From assembly GCA_003552745.1 (NCBI GenBank), contig PUOG01000252.1, forward strand, positions 1 through 14,039: a DNA stretch of 14,039 bases, read 5' to 3'. Shown in pieces: positions 12,937 through 14,039 of the stretch. Origin of the DNA: Spirochaetaceae bacterium (GTDB taxonomy: Bacteria; Spirochaetota; Spirochaetia; DSM-27196; SKKC01). The notes beneath the pieces are model-generated. The model was not told the DNA's origin and ran no database searches. It saw only the letters and a list, made by a program, of their open reading frames with translations. Made by a program: the position numbers and the translations under genes. Within the stretch, counting starts at the first letter, position 1. Each line of letters opens with the position of its first letter.

Positions 12937-14039
12937 TCACTCACATTCCCCCACCGCCAGCGTATCGGTGTAGATCGAGCTGACGCCCCGATCGCGGAGT
13001 GACCGGTAGGTATCGCACGAGTTGATGGTGTGCGCGTAGACCGGCACTCCCTCCTCTTCCAGCCGTTCGGCCGTGCCGTCGTCTACGAGCAGCTCCGGCA
13101 TTGCGACCGCATAGAGGGCATCTGTATCGATCGCGCGGAAGTCCTCCACATGTCCGACGATCCGGTCGGTATCCCGGTTGCCGCCGTAGCGGTAGAGTGT
13201 CCAGATAATGTCGCGATAGCCGAAAGCGAGCGTTTCGCTGAATTCACCCGGCTGATACACCTGCGGAATCAGGCGGCCGGCGTGGTCGTCGATCTCTTCG
13301 GCGAGGTGTTCGAGGGCGCGCAGGTTGTCGTTCTTGACGTCGGTGACGATTCTCGCGTCCGGATGCTCCTCGAGAAACACCCGCAGATCGTCGAGACCGA
13401 CCGGCCGCACTCCGAGCACCGTCTCGAGCTCGCGGAAACTCTCGTACGAGAGCGGGCCGTCCGGACGAAAACCGTATAGCCGTTCGAAGACGACATCCCA
13501 ATCGTGTAATCCGACGAGCACCCCGTCGCTCGTCCACTCGAAGTCGAGCTCGAAGAGCGAAAAGCCGTCGGCGTTTTCGGCGAGTGCTTCGACGGAATTC
13601 GTGTAGGTGTGTCCGCGCCACGCACCTCCGGCGTGGGCGACAGGCGGGATCTCGCCTCCCTGCCCGTCTCCCGGTGCTTCGCCGGTATCCCGCTCATCGA
13701 GTATCTCGAACCGGCGAACCTCCGGCGCAGCGTCCGCAAGATCGTCGCCGGTCGGCTCGATCTCGAACAGCAGTTCTTCCGCAGCGTAGCCGACCGCACC
13801 GTCGCCGTCGACTGCGGCCAGCGACAGATCGATCCAGACTCGCTGCAGCGCCTCGGCCACCGGGAGGGCAACCTCGAGCTCGAGCGACTGCCCCGGTTCG
13901 AGCGACGGCATCTGCGGGAGCGGCAGGTCGATCGGCTCGTATTCGGCGAGCATCTGCAGACGCGGGCGAAATGCCGGGGATGAACCGGCGCCGCCCCGGC
14001 GGTCGTCCGCGCCGCCCCGGCGGTCGTCCGCGCCGCCCC
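12937..14039 (-). CDS. Glycerophosphodiester phosphodiesterase-family protein, 5' end beyond the window
   Basis: The GDPD family hydrolyses glycerophosphodiesters to sn-glycerol 3-phosphate and an alcohol with a divalent metal. The TIM-barrel domain occupies about 13640-12937: VAHAGG, then GHTYTNSVEAL, FELDF (metal Glu and Asp), GVLVGLHDWD (second His), and DVKNDN. The classical HRG is HAG here, and ENT is TNS, which marks a distinct subgroup. Before it lies a beta-rich segment (about 13920-13755, LEPGQSLELEVALP...FEIEP) that looks like an Ig-like or CARDB-type domain, then an acidic, Gly-rich linker. The frame stays open to the right edge through GGADDRR repeats; an ATG at 13953 exists but has no ribosome-binding site, so I treat the gene as incomplete. 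What lies further N-terminal is unknown; a secreted or membrane-bound protein is plausible. Confidence 0.75.
   Translation of the reverse strand, partial: GGADDRRGGADDRRGGAGSSPAFRPRLQMLAEYEPIDLPLPQMPSLEPGQSLELEVALPVAEALQRVWIDLSLAAVDGDGAVGYAAEELLFEIEPTGDDLADAAPEVRRFEILDERDTGEAPGDGQGGEIPPVAHAGGAWRGHTYTNSVEALAENADGFSLFELDFEWTSDGVLVGLHDWDVVFERLYGFRPDGPLSYESFRELETVLGVRPVGLDDLRVFLEEHPDARIVTDVKNDNLRALEHLAEEIDDHAGRLIPQVYQPGEFSETLAFGYRDIIWTLYRYGGNRDTDRIVGHVEDFRAIDTDALYAVAMPELLVDDGTAERLEEEGVPVYAHTINSCDTYRSLRDRGVSSIYTDTLAVGECE
13990..14039. repeat. Perfect 21-bp tandem repeat, at least 2.4 copies, running off the window
   Basis: The 21-nt unit occupies 13990-14010 and 14011-14031 identically, and 14032-14039 begins a third copy. 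The length is a multiple of three, and on the minus strand it reads GGADDRR in frame with the GDPD protein, so copy-number change would not break the frame. Confidence 0.85.

Noticed and set aside
1..14039. Search for tRNA, rRNA, CRISPR, transposase genes or prophage genes
   Set aside because: No cloverleaf, conserved rRNA segment, direct-repeat array, transposase or phage gene could be recognised. Codon and base use looked even by eye, with no sign of a recently inserted island.

Overview
The window is GC-rich, gene-dense bacterial chromosome with 13 protein-coding genes on both strands, one of them cut by the right edge. There are no rRNA, tRNA or CRISPR elements and no recognisable insertion sequences. 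The mix (SufS/SufU pair, a DUF6765-type protein, a DUF1007 protein, a GDPD relative with HAGG in place of HRG, a divergent PRPP synthetase) fits a free-living, high-GC spirochaete-like bacterium. That assignment is inference; no marker in the window proves it.

Left part (1-2063, + strand): a PRPP synthetase-like gene followed by an aldo/keto reductase. A 234-bp spacer (2064-2297) then carries three imperfect 16-bp repeats, a strong sigma70-type promoter and a perfect palindrome of Fur-box shape. Next comes a tight operon (2313-4540): sufS, sufU and a CYTH-domain triphosphate enzyme. SufS removes sulfur from cysteine and SufU accepts it for Fe-S cluster assembly. The scaffold genes sufB, sufC and sufD are not beside them.

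Middle (4558-9019): a DUF6765-like helical, His-rich protein (- strand) faces the operon tail to tail. It is divergent from a two-gene unit of a HAD phosphatase and a diacylglycerol-kinase-like lipid kinase, translationally coupled by a GTGA overlap. A metallo-beta-lactamase-fold hydrolase (- strand) overlaps the end of the kinase gene and is divergent from a DtxR/MntR-type metal-responsive regulator. Several promoters here lie so close to the start codon that leaderless mRNAs are likely.

Right part (9031-14039): a minus-strand pair of a large thioredoxin-fold DUF255 (YyaL/SSP411-like) protein and an orphan sugar-binding lipoprotein. Divergent from it is a secreted DUF1007 protein whose predicted mature N-terminus is His-Pro-His. 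Last is a GDPD-type phosphodiesterase whose upstream reading frame runs through a perfect 21-bp tandem repeat (encoding GGADDRR) off the window edge.

Metal and Fe-S biology is a loose common theme: the suf operon with a metalloregulator-type operator, a DtxR-family regulator, a likely metal-binding DUF1007 protein and two probable metal-dependent hydrolases. No gene-free stretch exceeds 300 bases.
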